Source: Gemmatimonadota bacterium
GTDB taxonomy: Bacteria > Gemmatimonadota > Gemmatimonadetes > Gemmatimonadales > Gemmatimonadaceae
NCBI GenBank assembly: GCA_023249395.1
Contig: JAHFCS010000054.1
Coordinates: forward strand, 1-9,436
Length of the DNA stretch: 9,436 bases
Direction of reading: 5' to 3'
Shown here: positions 1-7,361 of the stretch, piece after piece
Layout: every line of letters starts with the position of its first letter
Numbering within the stretch: the first letter of the stretch is position 1
Translations under genes and position numbers: made by a program
The notes under the pieces: generated by a model
The model's database searches: none
Seen by the model: only the letters and a program-made list of their open reading frames with translations
What the model was told of the DNA's origin: nothing

Positions 1-1478
1 ACGCCCACCTGTCGCACCTCCCGCTCGCGTACTTCACGCGCACCAAGACGGGACAGATTCTCTCGCGTGTGATCACCGATACAGCCGAGACGCGCCTCAT
101 TCTCACGCAGATCGTCACCCAGTCGCTGCAGAGCGGGGCGCTGGTTCTGAGCTATGTCTTCTTCCTGTTCCTCATCTCGTGGAAGATGACGCTCATCGCG
201 TTGATACTGATGCCAGTACTCGCCGCCGCGCTGCAGCCCCTGCTGAAAAAGCTCCGAAAGGGGAACAGGCGCCGCGGCAACCAGCATGGCGAGATGACAA
301 GCGTGGTGCAGGAGACGGTGAGCGGCATTCGACTTGTGAAGTCGTTCGGCGCCGAGGCCTACGAGGAGAAGCGCTTTCGCGAGGCCAGCGACCGGTATGC
401 GACGAGCACCGTGCGTGTCACCCGGCTCTCGTTCCTCGCGGCGCCGGTCACGGAAGTCGTCGGAACTGCGATGGCGGTGCTTCTCCTCTGGATCGGTGCA
501 AGGCAGGTGCTCGTCGACAACGCGATGTCGGGCGCCGATCTGATCGCCTTCCTGTTGTACGCGCTGAGATTGCTCCAGCCGCTGAAGCAGCTCTCCCAGA
601 TGCCGACGACCGCGCAGTCGTCTCTCGCCGCCGCCGAACGGCTCTTCGAGATTCTCGATTCTCCGTCGGAAGAGGAGACGGATACAGGGACACTCGACCG
701 CGCGGCGTTCGAGCGGGAGATACGATTCGACGACGTCACCTTCGCCTATGACGGCAACCCGGTGCTGTCCAACGTGAGCTTTGTCGCGAAGAAGGGAGAG
801 GTCACAGCACTCGTCGGGCCGAGCGGGGCGGGGAAATCGACGCTGGTGGATCTCATTCCGCGGTTCTACCGGGTGACCTCGGGGCGCATCCTGCTCGACG
901 GCGTGGAGACCAGCCGGATTCGGCTTTCGACGCTTCGTGGACTGACCGGGATCGTCAGCCAGGACACGGTTCTTTTCAACGACACTGTCCGGAACAACAT
1001 CGCTTACGGCGCTGGCGACAGGTTTACCGACGCTCAGATCCAGGCCGCGGCCGAGGCCGCCAATGCCCATGCGTTCATTACGGAGCTTCCGTACGGCTAC
1101 GCTACGATGCTGGGAGAACGAGGGACTCGTTTATCCGGCGGACAGCGGCAACGGCTCGCGATTGCACGGGCCTTGCTCTGTGATCCCCCCATTCTGATCC
1201 TGGACGAGGCGACTTCGGCGCTGGACACCGAATCGGAGCGGCTCGTACAGGAGGCGGTGGACCGTCTTCTTCGCGGGAGAACAGTGTTCGTGATTGCCCA
1301 CCGGCTGTCGACGATCGTCCATGCCGATCAGATTCTGGTCCTCGACCGGGGCCAGATCATCGAGCGCGGAACGCACGCCAGCCTGCTGGCGGCGCGTGGA
1401 GCGTATCACCGTCTCTATTCAATGCAATTCGGGAGCGCCTCCGAAATGGACACGTCAATGGCTTCATCCGCGGTATAG
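1..1478 (+). CDS. msbA: MsbA-like lipid/glycolipid ABC exporter (5' partial)
   Basis: C-terminal part of a fused membrane-ATPase half transporter. The frame is already open at position 3 and reads AHLSHLPLAYFTRTKTGQIL, a family-typical stretch before the GTG at 69, so that GTG is internal and the real start lies upstream of the window. The remaining membrane domain has hydrophobic spans near 130-240 and 460-570. The ATPase domain is complete: Walker A GPSGAGKST (816-842), Q-loop in IVSQD (about 948-962), signature LSGGQ (1131-1145), Walker B ILILDEA (1191-1211) and the switch histidine at 1299. MsbA-type proteins work as homodimers in the inner membrane and flip lipid A-core; related exporters carry other lipids or peptides. 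The downstream glycosyltransferases and LpxL-like acyltransferase support a glycolipid substrate, but this is inferred from context. The stop TAG touches the next start. No key ATPase residue is missing. Confidence 0.88.
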   Translation, partial: AHLSHLPLAYFTRTKTGQILSRVITDTAETRLILTQIVTQSLQSGALVLSYVFFLFLISWKMTLIALILMPVLAAALQPLLKKLRKGNRRRGNQHGEMTSVVQETVSGIRLVKSFGAEAYEEKRFREASDRYATSTVRVTRLSFLAAPVTEVVGTAMAVLLLWIGARQVLVDNAMSGADLIAFLLYALRLLQPLKQLSQMPTTAQSSLAAAERLFEILDSPSEEETDTGTLDRAAFEREIRFDDVTFAYDGNPVLSNVSFVAKKGEVTALVGPSGAGKSTLVDLIPRFYRVTSGRILLDGVETSRIRLSTLRGLTGIVSQDTVLFNDTVRNNIAYGAGDRFTDAQIQAAAEAANAHAFITELPYGYATMLGERGTRLSGGQRQRLAIARALLCDPPILILDEATSALDTESERLVQEAVDRLLRGRTVFVIAHRLSTIVHADQILVLDRGQIIERGTHASLLAARGAYHRLYSMQFGSASEMDTSMASSAV

Positions 1479-2630
1479 GTGCACATCCTCTTCCTTCATT
1501 TCGCCAGAGAATGGTCGGGAACGGCGAGGGCATTCTCGGTCGCGGCGCGCGGGCTCGCTGCCCGCGGCCACACGGTGAGATTTCTCGCCGAGCCGGACAG
1601 CAGCGTCGAGCAGTCGGCATCGCGCATCGCGACCGTCGCTTCGAAACTCGGCGGAGTTGATCCCGAGGCGCAACACGACGTCGCACCGTTCGAGGTGATT
1701 CAGTTCAGGAGCGAGGGGCCATGGCTCGCGGCGGCCTGGAGGCTCAAGCATCTCTTTCGGCATTGGGACGCAGACGTCGTTTTCGTCACGACGGAACGCG
1801 AGCACCTTATCGGCGCGGTCGCGTGCTGGCTCGGACGCCGCGGATCAATCGTGCGGCGCACGCCGGCGGGATGCGTTCTCGAGATGCACGGCGCTGGAAA
1901 GGTCGGATCGTGGCTCACGAAAACGTGCTATCTCTTTGCCGATGAGAACGACGCGAGCGCCGCAAAGATCCCAAGAAGGGGTGGGCGACCGGTGCTGGCG
2001 ATGCTGGGCGTCGATACCACGCGGTATCCCGAGCGCACCGGCGCTGCGAGCCCCGAGAACGCGGATGGCCTCGGCATTCGATACATCATCTGCGTCTACG
2101 ATCAGACATCTCGCGGCCGCGCCGCGACAGCTATCAGAACCGTCTCGATGCTGTCGCCGAGGCATCCCTATCTTCGTCTGATGATCTTCGGGCCGGGTTC
2201 GGACAGCGAGGATCTTCGCATGCAGGCGGCGGCGCTCGGCGTACTCGATCTCGTGAGCTTTCTCGGCGAGCGCGACGACCACCTGCTGCTGATGCGCGAC
2301 GCGGATCTCGGATGGGTGGTGGCAGAGGCGGACACTGCGGCCTATGGAATCCTCGACCTGATGGCGCTTGGAGTCCCCGTGATCGCAGCGGAAGGAACGA
2401 TCGCCGAGGCGTACGTCGCCAGCATGATTACCGGCACGCTCATTCCGGCGGACGACGCTGCGACGACGGCAGCGGCCGTGGTCAGCCTTCTGACCAACGA
2501 AGAGCAGCGCGTCGCGATCGGCGCTGCCGGACGTGCACGTGTTGCGCGCGAGTTTCCCGAGCAGGCGATGATCGACGGCTTCGAGAAGGCTTGCGAGACG
2601 GCAAGCGGACGCAACCGATCGAAGGGTTGA
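1479..2630 (+). CDS. GT4-like glycosyltransferase with divergent EX7E motif
   Basis: A 383-residue GT-B-fold glycosyltransferase, probably cytoplasmic or membrane-associated and adding a sugar during envelope glycolipid assembly. The N-terminus (HILFLHFAREWSGTARAF) is the first Rossmann strand and loop of GT4 enzymes, followed by AARGLAARGHTVRFLAEPDS. The linker motif GVDTTRYP sits near residue 180. The C-terminal donor domain runs to a typical LMALGVPVIAAEG segment. Where GT4 enzymes usually carry EX7E, this protein has D285-x7-D293 (DTAAYGILD), a conservative but unusual change, so activity or donor type may differ. The GTG start at 1479 directly abuts the msbA stop in the same frame. No Shine-Dalgarno is obvious, which suggests translation by coupling or reinitiation, and no later start keeps the first beta strand. 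The stop overlaps the next start. Donor and acceptor are unknown. Confidence 0.8.
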   Translation: MHILFLHFAREWSGTARAFSVAARGLAARGHTVRFLAEPDSSVEQSASRIATVASKLGGVDPEAQHDVAPFEVIQFRSEGPWLAAAWRLKHLFRHWDADVVFVTTEREHLIGAVACWLGRRGSIVRRTPAGCVLEMHGAGKVGSWLTKTCYLFADENDASAAKIPRRGGRPVLAMLGVDTTRYPERTGAASPENADGLGIRYIICVYDQTSRGRAATAIRTVSMLSPRHPYLRLMIFGPGSDSEDLRMQAAALGVLDLVSFLGERDDHLLLMRDADLGWVVAEADTAAYGILDLMALGVPVIAAEGTIAEAYVASMITGTLIPADDAATTAAAVVSLLTNEEQRVAIGAAGRARVAREFPEQAMIDGFEKACETASGRNRSKG

Positions 2631-3388
2631 TCGCAAACGAGCCCGTACCCGTCTCCGTAGTTATCGCGGCGCGTGACGAAGCCGCGAACATCGAGGCATG
2701 CGTGGCGAGCGTGCGCTGGGCTCGGGAAGTGCTCGTGGTGGAGAACGATTCATCCGACGACACCGTCGATCGTGCAAGACGTGCCGGCGCGACGGTATTC
2801 TCCAATCCGTTCACGACCATCGGCGCTCAACGGAACGCGGGGATCGAGCGCGCCGCAAGCGACTGGGTTCTCGCCGTTGACGCCGACGAGCGGGGCTCTT
2901 TCGGCCTCGGAGAGGAGATCCGCGCGCTCATTGCGGGCTCTCCCTCCCACGCGGCCTACCGCGTGCCGCGCAGGAACTTCTTTCTCGGCAGGGAGGTCAA
3001 ACATGGGGGATGGGCGAGCGACCGTCCGATCCGCCTCTTCCGCTCGAACCTCCGGTACAGCGCGAGCCGGGTTCACGAGCACGTCGATGCGGCAGGGGAT
3101 GTCGGTGAGCTGCGCGAGTCACTCGAGCATTCGACCTACAGCTCGCTCGACGATTACTTCGAGAAGCTCGACCGTTACAGCAGGTGGTGGGCCGAGGACA
3201 AATTCGAGACGGGGCGCCGGGCGGGGCCGCTGTCGGTGGTCTTCAAGCCCCCGGTGCGCTTCGTGACCATGTACATGCTGCGGGGGGGCTGGATGGATGG
3301 CGGCGCGGGCGCGGTGCTGTCGTGCCTCGCGGCGGCAAGCGTGATGGCCAAGTACGCGCGCCTCTGGGCGCGAGGCGCGAAGGACTGA
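2627..3388 (+). CDS. WaaE-like family 2 glycosyltransferase
   Basis: A 253-residue GT-A-fold glycosyltransferase resembling the LPS core WaaE/KdtX-like group. It probably transfers a sugar from a nucleotide donor on the cytoplasmic face of the inner membrane. The start VPVSVVIAARDEAANIEACV, the nucleotide-site segment VVENDSSDDT (E39 where Asp is usual), TIGAQRNAGI and the metal-binding D85-A-D87-E88 are visible. The segment RLFRSNLRYSASRVHEHVD and the later DYFEKLDRYSRWWAEDK block are typical of the group. The tail holds a hydrophobic stretch (about 226-243) that may contact the membrane. The frame is open from 2312, but that upstream part lies inside the previous gene. I choose TTG 2627, which overlaps the previous stop (TTGA) and keeps the whole domain. 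An alternative TTG at 2591 has no better support. The sugar specificity is unknown. Confidence 0.85.
   Translation: MIANEPVPVSVVIAARDEAANIEACVASVRWAREVLVVENDSSDDTVDRARRAGATVFSNPFTTIGAQRNAGIERAASDWVLAVDADERGSFGLGEEIRALIAGSPSHAAYRVPRRNFFLGREVKHGGWASDRPIRLFRSNLRYSASRVHEHVDAAGDVGELRESLEHSTYSSLDDYFEKLDRYSRWWAEDKFETGRRAGPLSVVFKPPVRFVTMYMLRGGWMDGGAGAVLSCLAAASVMAKYARLWARGAKD
3380..3384 (+). promoter_or_regulatory. Ribosome binding site for the CgeB-like gene
   Basis: AAGGA lies 11 nt before the ATG at 3396 and overlaps the end of the preceding GT2 gene. It supports the ATG over later in-frame starts. The spacing is a little longer than ideal, so confidence is moderate. Confidence 0.5.
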
Positions 3389-3395
3389 GCCTTCG

Positions 3396-4355
3396 ATGCG
3401 CATCCTGATGATCGGGAGCAACAACGCGTGGCGAATGGAAGCCGCGGTGAAGCGCGCATTTCGTCGGGCCGGACACGAGACGCTTCTCATCGACGACCGG
3501 CGCACCAAACGTCTCATCGGACGGCGGCTCACGCAGCGGTGGGCGCGCCGCCACGCACGCAGGTATCGTCCCGATTTTGTTTTTCTGTCGAAGTGTCTGG
3601 CGCTCGAGCCGGAGACGGTTGCGGAGATCATTCGAGATCTGCCGAACGCGATGTGGTATCACGATCCGCAGTGGCATGCCGATCTGCAGCGTCCCGACAT
3701 CGCCCACATAGCGACGATCGGGAAGCTCGCGCGAACATTCTTCGTGACCGGCTTCGAAAGTGAATGGCGCGCTCACGGGCTGGAGGCGAAGTTCCTGCCT
3801 GCCGCGGGAGACGCCGGGATACAGCCGGTCGCACACGATCCGAAATTCGCTTCGGATGTCACGTTCATCGGGACCGGCTACGACCCGGAGCGCGCGAGGT
3901 ATCTCATTGTGCTCTCCTCGCATCTCCATGTCAGGATATGGGGACTCGGCTGGGATCAATGGCGCGACAAGCTCAGGTGGGGTGGACGCGCTGTGGAAGG
4001 ACGCGACTTCGCAGCTGTCTGCTCGAGCAGCAAAATCGTTCTCGGAATCAATCCCGTCCGTGCGCAGGGTGGCACGACCTACACGTCCGACAGGACGTGG
4101 ATGGTGATGCTTGCCGGGGGCTTCTACCTCGGGCAGTACTCGACAGGACTGGCGGACATGCTTCAGGACGGGGTGCATTGCGCCTGGTACTCCGATGTCG
4201 GGTCGTGCACCAACCGCTGCCTGCATTTCATCGCCAATCCCTCGGAGCGCCAGACGATTCGATATCAGGGAGAGCAATTCGTCCGCGCGAACCACACCTA
4301 CGATCAGCGCGTCCCGTTCATTCTCGAAGACCGAAAGTGGGTGAATCCACTCTGA
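3396..4355 (+). CDS. CgeB-like glycosyltransferase
   Basis: A 319-residue protein that looks like a CgeB-type (spore maturation protein CgeB, Glyco_trans_1_2 C-terminal domain) GT-B glycosyltransferase. It starts with a Rossmann strand MRILMIGSNNAW, then an Arg-rich region (about residues 39-57) and WYHDPQW (87-93). The C-terminal half has DVTFIGTGYDPERARYL (about 154-170), then RIWGLGWDQW, the SSKIVLGIN segment, TSDRTWMVMLAGGFYLGQY (R233) and a DMLQDGVHCAWYSDV ending. This order is characteristic of the family, whose members modify surface glycans in several phyla despite the sporulation name. No signal peptide or membrane span is seen. It sits 7 nt after the GT2 gene and 7 nt before the next GT4 gene. 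Donor and acceptor are unknown. A 379-residue antisense reading frame covers this gene but looks like a GC-driven shadow. Confidence 0.75.
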   Translation: MRILMIGSNNAWRMEAAVKRAFRRAGHETLLIDDRRTKRLIGRRLTQRWARRHARRYRPDFVFLSKCLALEPETVAEIIRDLPNAMWYHDPQWHADLQRPDIAHIATIGKLARTFFVTGFESEWRAHGLEAKFLPAAGDAGIQPVAHDPKFASDVTFIGTGYDPERARYLIVLSSHLHVRIWGLGWDQWRDKLRWGGRAVEGRDFAAVCSSSKIVLGINPVRAQGGTTYTSDRTWMVMLAGGFYLGQYSTGLADMLQDGVHCAWYSDVGSCTNRCLHFIANPSERQTIRYQGEQFVRANHTYDQRVPFILEDRKWVNPL

Positions 4356-4362
4356 GCGGGCA

Positions 4363-5553
4363 GTGAACCACATCTTCGTCACCCAGGACTACCCGCCTGT
4401 TGGCGGGGGAATGTCGCGACGCCATGTGGAGCTCTGCCGCCGCTTTGGCGATGGCGCGTCGGTTATGGAGGTATCCACTGTTTCGGCCTCGGATGGCGGT
4501 ATCTTCGACTCCGGCGAGACCTACCCGATCCATCGCCAGTCTTTCTCCTTCGACGAAGCCAACCGGTTCGCGAACCAGATACGATGGGGATCGTGGCTCA
4601 TGCGTCACTGCCCGAATCGAATCGACGTGATCCATTGCGGCAACATCAGGCCGGTGGGTTACGCGGTCACGTGGCCCCACGCCAGGTTGAGGATACCTTA
4701 CCTGCTCTACGTGAATGGGGGCGACCTGCTGCGGGAGCGGAGCAAGGCCGAGCGAAGCTGGTTGAAGCGCGCAGGAGCGCGGCGGATTCTCGGAGATGCC
4801 GCAGGAATAGTCGCGACTTCCAAATGGGTCGCCGAGCTCGCGGGTGAGGTGATGCAAGCGGTGGGCATCGAGAGCATGCCGCCCGTCGGAGCATTCGACC
4901 TGGGCACCGATCCCGATCGATTTCATCCGTCACGGGATACCGGATCGCTCCGCGCCCGGTGGAGTGTGGGACAGGGACCGCTGCTGATCACCGTTGCGCG
5001 TCTCGTTCCGCACAAGGGCCAGGATTCGGCGATCCGCGCGTTGGCAGCGCTGTCCGATGAATTCCCCGGCCTTCGTTATGTGATGGTCGGCGACGGACAC
5101 GACGAACAGCGGCTGCGCGATCTCGCACGCGATCTCGGCGTTGCCGATCGGGTGGTCTTCGCGGGGCCGCTCGGTGACGACGAGCTTCCCGAAGCGTACG
5201 CGATGTCCACTCTTTATGTCGGGCTCTCGAGGGTCGATCGGGAGGTCAACGTCGAAGGATTCGGGATCTCATTTCTCGAAGCCGCAGCCTCGGGCTTGCC
5301 TGCGGTGGCGGGAGACTCGGGCGGCGTGCGCTCTGCGGTTCGCGACGGAGAAACGGGAATCGTCGTCCCGCCCACTGACGTCCCGGCTGTGTCGGGCGCG
5401 ATCGCCTTGCTGTTGCGGGACGACGTGCGGCGCCAGGCGATGGGCCGCGCGGCGCGGCTTGCTGTCGAGACGCATTACAACTGGAATCGAGTTGCGCGCG
5501 ACACACGCGATTTCACTTATGCGGTCGCCGCCGAAAGGTCGAGACGACAATGA
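4363..5553 (+). CDS. GT4 glycosyltransferase, PimB-like
   Basis: A 396-residue retaining GT-B glycosyltransferase with all the usual GT4 landmarks. These are the N-terminal glycine loop in DYPPVGGGMSRRHVEL (residues 9-24), the phosphate-binding pair R213 and K218 in ARLVPHKGQD, and the motif E298-GFGISFL-E306 followed by AAASGLPAVAGDSGGV. The overall pattern resembles mannosyltransferases of the PimB type and other sugar-lipid glycosyltransferases, but the donor cannot be read from sequence. It is probably a peripheral inner-membrane enzyme acting on a lipid-linked acceptor. I choose GTG 4363 because it keeps the first beta strand (HIFVTQDY). A weak purine-rich stretch (GAGCGGG, 4354-4360) precedes it. 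The stop overlaps the next ATG by 4 nt. Unlike the first glycosyltransferase in this operon, its catalytic glutamates are intact. Confidence 0.87.
   Translation: MNHIFVTQDYPPVGGGMSRRHVELCRRFGDGASVMEVSTVSASDGGIFDSGETYPIHRQSFSFDEANRFANQIRWGSWLMRHCPNRIDVIHCGNIRPVGYAVTWPHARLRIPYLLYVNGGDLLRERSKAERSWLKRAGARRILGDAAGIVATSKWVAELAGEVMQAVGIESMPPVGAFDLGTDPDRFHPSRDTGSLRARWSVGQGPLLITVARLVPHKGQDSAIRALAALSDEFPGLRYVMVGDGHDEQRLRDLARDLGVADRVVFAGPLGDDELPEAYAMSTLYVGLSRVDREVNVEGFGISFLEAAASGLPAVAGDSGGVRSAVRDGETGIVVPPTDVPAVSGAIALLLRDDVRRQAMGRAARLAVETHYNWNRVARDTRDFTYAVAAERSRRQ
5533..5538 (+). promoter_or_regulatory. Ribosome binding site for the acyltransferase gene
   Basis: GAAAGG lies 11 nt before ATG 5550, inside the end of the preceding glycosyltransferase gene. 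Together with the ATGA overlap at 5550-5553 it supports this start and translational coupling. Confidence 0.45.
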
Positions 5554-6494
5554 AGCCGACGCTCGCGCAACGCGCGGAATTCTATTCGCTTCGCGGAATT
5601 GTTCGCGCCCTCGGGATGCTCGACTGGGAGACCGCCTGCCGAGTCGGGGGAAGGCTCGGCGTTGCCGGCTATCGACCGCTCGGAATCAGAAAGGACGTCG
5701 TCGAGAAACAGATCGCTGCTGCGTTTCCCGCGATGAGCCCGGATGAAGTTCGTGGCATCGCGCGTGCCTCATTCGAGCACCTCGGGCGCACGGCCATCGA
5801 GACAGCGCTTCTGCCCGGACTGGGCGAAAAGGGAGTGCTGGATCTCGTGGATACCGTGGAAGGATGGGAGCACATCGAGCGGGCTATCGCCGGTGGCGGA
5901 GGCATGGTCGTCGTCGCCGGCCACCATGGAAACTGGGAGCTCCTCGCAGCGTACATTGCGGCCCGAGGGGTGCCATTCGACGTGATCGTCCGGGGAATGG
6001 CGAACCCCTTGTTCGACACCTACATCAACGACATTCGAACCTCACTCGGATTGACCGTCGTCCACGATTCCGAAGCCGTTAGGCGCACTCCGCGTGCCCT
6101 TCGGTCAGGTCGCGCGGTCGGGTTCGTCGCTGACCAGGGAGTGCTTGGGCTTGCCTCCACCTATGTTACCTTCTTCGGCCGGCCTGCAAAGACGCCTCGT
6201 GGCGCCGCGGTATTCGCCTTGCGATTCAACGCACCCGTGCTGTTCGTCGACGCGCTTCGCCAGCCGAACGCGAAATACCGGGTGATCATCGAGCCGGTGG
6301 AGATTACTCCTACCGGGGACCGCGAGACCGACGTGGATGCCATCGTCATGCGCTTTACCGAGCTGCTCGAGAAGTGGGTGCGATTCGTTCCGGAGCAATA
6401 CTTCTGGCAGCATCGGAGGTGGAAGCGGCAGCCCCCGGACACGCCGCGCGAGCTGAGAGACCCGACACGCTCCAACGATGCCAGCGATGGGTGA
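5550..6494 (+). CDS. LpxL/HtrB-family lipid acyltransferase
   Basis: A 314-residue acyltransferase of the lysophospholipid/lipid A late acyltransferase family. The catalytic HX4E motif is seen as H125-HGNW-E130 in VVVAGHHGNWELLA. Other family marks are VADQG (D195-Q196), FFGRPAKTPRGAAVFALR, and the C-terminal WQHRRWK (286-292) in the expected place. LpxL-type enzymes move a fatty acyl chain from acyl-ACP onto lipid A precursors at the inner membrane. Actinobacterial PatA belongs to the same family and acylates mannosylated phosphoinositol. The MsbA-like exporter and glycosyltransferases upstream favour an envelope glycolipid acceptor, with lipid A the simplest guess. The N-terminus (about 25-45) is only mildly hydrophobic, so a clear transmembrane anchor is not seen. 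The start ATG overlaps the previous stop. The tail after WKRQPPD is short and polar. Confidence 0.88.
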   Translation: MKPTLAQRAEFYSLRGIVRALGMLDWETACRVGGRLGVAGYRPLGIRKDVVEKQIAAAFPAMSPDEVRGIARASFEHLGRTAIETALLPGLGEKGVLDLVDTVEGWEHIERAIAGGGGMVVVAGHHGNWELLAAYIAARGVPFDVIVRGMANPLFDTYINDIRTSLGLTVVHDSEAVRRTPRALRSGRAVGFVADQGVLGLASTYVTFFGRPAKTPRGAAVFALRFNAPVLFVDALRQPNAKYRVIIEPVEITPTGDRETDVDAIVMRFTELLEKWVRFVPEQYFWQHRRWKRQPPDTPRELRDPTRSNDASDG

Positions 6495-6497
6495 GAA

Positions 6498-7361
6498 TTG
6501 CTAGACAACGCGCAGCGCCGGCGACTGTTCGGAGACAATCGCGCCCGCTTCGGAATCGCGGTGGTCGTCATCATGACGCTCGCCGCGATTGCGGCGCCAA
6601 TCATCACGACGCAGGATCCGCTGAAGATCGACTTGTCGCATCTGCTCCAGCGTCCGTCGGCGGCGCACTGGCTCGGCACCGATGTCCAGGGGCGCGATAT
6701 CTGGTCGCGTCTCGTTTACGGCTCGCGGGTGTCACTTACCGTTGGCCTCATCTCGCAAGGGATTGCCCTCACACTCGGCGTCACATTCGGACTGTTGGCC
6801 GGTTACTATGGCCGATGGGTGGACGAGATCGTGATGCGTCTTGCCGACGTGACGCTGGCGTTCCCGACGCTGCTGCTATTGATCGCGATGGTCGCTGCAT
6901 TCCAGCCGTCGATGGGCGTTGTCTTCGCGACGATCGGTGTGGTTGGCTGGGCCGGGATAGCGCGCCTCGTCCGGGGCCAGGTGCTCGTTGTCCGGCAACT
7001 CGAGTACGTCCAGGCAATTCGCGCACTCGGTGCCCGCGACTGGCGGATCATGCTCCAGCACGTGCTTCCGAATGTGATCGCGCCGGTCGTGATCGCAGCC
7101 ACACTGGGTGTTGCGGGCGCGATCATGGCTGAGGCGGCGCTCTCTTTTCTTGGGCTCGGTGTTCCGCCGCCGGCACCGAGCTGGGGCTCGATGATCGCCG
7201 ATGGGCGCGATCTCGATCAGCTTCGCCGCGCCCCGTGGACGTCAGTGTTCCCGGGGATGGCAATAGGTGCGGCCGTTCTCGGCTTCAACCTTCTCGGCGA
7301 CGCTCTTCGCGATGCCCTCGATCCAAAGCAGCAGCGCAAAGCGCCAAGGGAAACGGCATGA
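6498..7361 (+). CDS. DppC/OppC-type ABC transporter permease
   Basis: A 287-residue inner-membrane permease of the dipeptide/oligopeptide/nickel importer family. The N-terminus is Arg-rich and cytoplasmic, followed by a span near 16-35. Then comes the family block HWLGTDVQGRDIWSRLVYGSRVSL (about 53-76), further spans around 77-102, 112-133, 137-155, 190-220 and 249-270, and the ATPase-contacting EAA-like loop starting at E169 (EYVQAIRALGARDWRIMLQHVLPN). The later SFLGLGVPPPAPSWGSMIADGRDL is also diagnostic of the DppC side. Such proteins normally pair with a DppB-type permease, two ATPases and a binding protein, none of which is in this window. I choose TTG 6498 with GGTGAG just upstream (6490-6495). 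The spacing is short, so the exact start is uncertain. The gene lies 3 nt after the acyltransferase and overlaps the next gene by 4 nt. The substrate is unknown. Confidence 0.9.
   Translation: MLDNAQRRRLFGDNRARFGIAVVVIMTLAAIAAPIITTQDPLKIDLSHLLQRPSAAHWLGTDVQGRDIWSRLVYGSRVSLTVGLISQGIALTLGVTFGLLAGYYGRWVDEIVMRLADVTLAFPTLLLLIAMVAAFQPSMGVVFATIGVVGWAGIARLVRGQVLVVRQLEYVQAIRALGARDWRIMLQHVLPNVIAPVVIAATLGVAGAIMAEAALSFLGLGVPPPAPSWGSMIADGRDLDQLRRAPWTSVFPGMAIGAAVLGFNLLGDALRDALDPKQQRKAPRETA
7346..7351 (+). promoter_or_regulatory. Ribosome binding site deciding the GSDH start
   Basis: AAGGGA lies 6 nt before ATG 7358, within the end of the permease gene. It decides this start over the open upstream frame (from 7235), because the protein beginning at 7358 carries a clean lipoprotein signal sequence. 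Confidence 0.65.

Noticed and set aside
2312..2626. N-terminal extension of the GT2 gene starting at 2312
   Set aside because: The extension overlaps the preceding glycosyltransferase for 315 nt and is a Gly/Arg/Asp-rich off-frame translation; the domain begins just after TTG 2627.
1845..2636. 263-codon minus-strand open frame opposite the first glycosyltransferase
   Set aside because: It has no recognisable motif and a skewed Arg/His/Ser composition, and mirrors a well-supported plus-strand gene.
3243..4382. 379-codon open frame on the minus strand antisense to the CgeB-like gene
   Set aside because: It lies fully opposite a gene with clear family motifs, is rich in Arg/Pro/His with no recognisable domain, and is what high-GC codon bias produces.
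7235..7357. N-terminal extension of the GSDH gene starting at 7235
   Set aside because: The extension reads the permease gene out of frame and would bury the lipoprotein signal; ATG 7358 has a good ribosome binding site.
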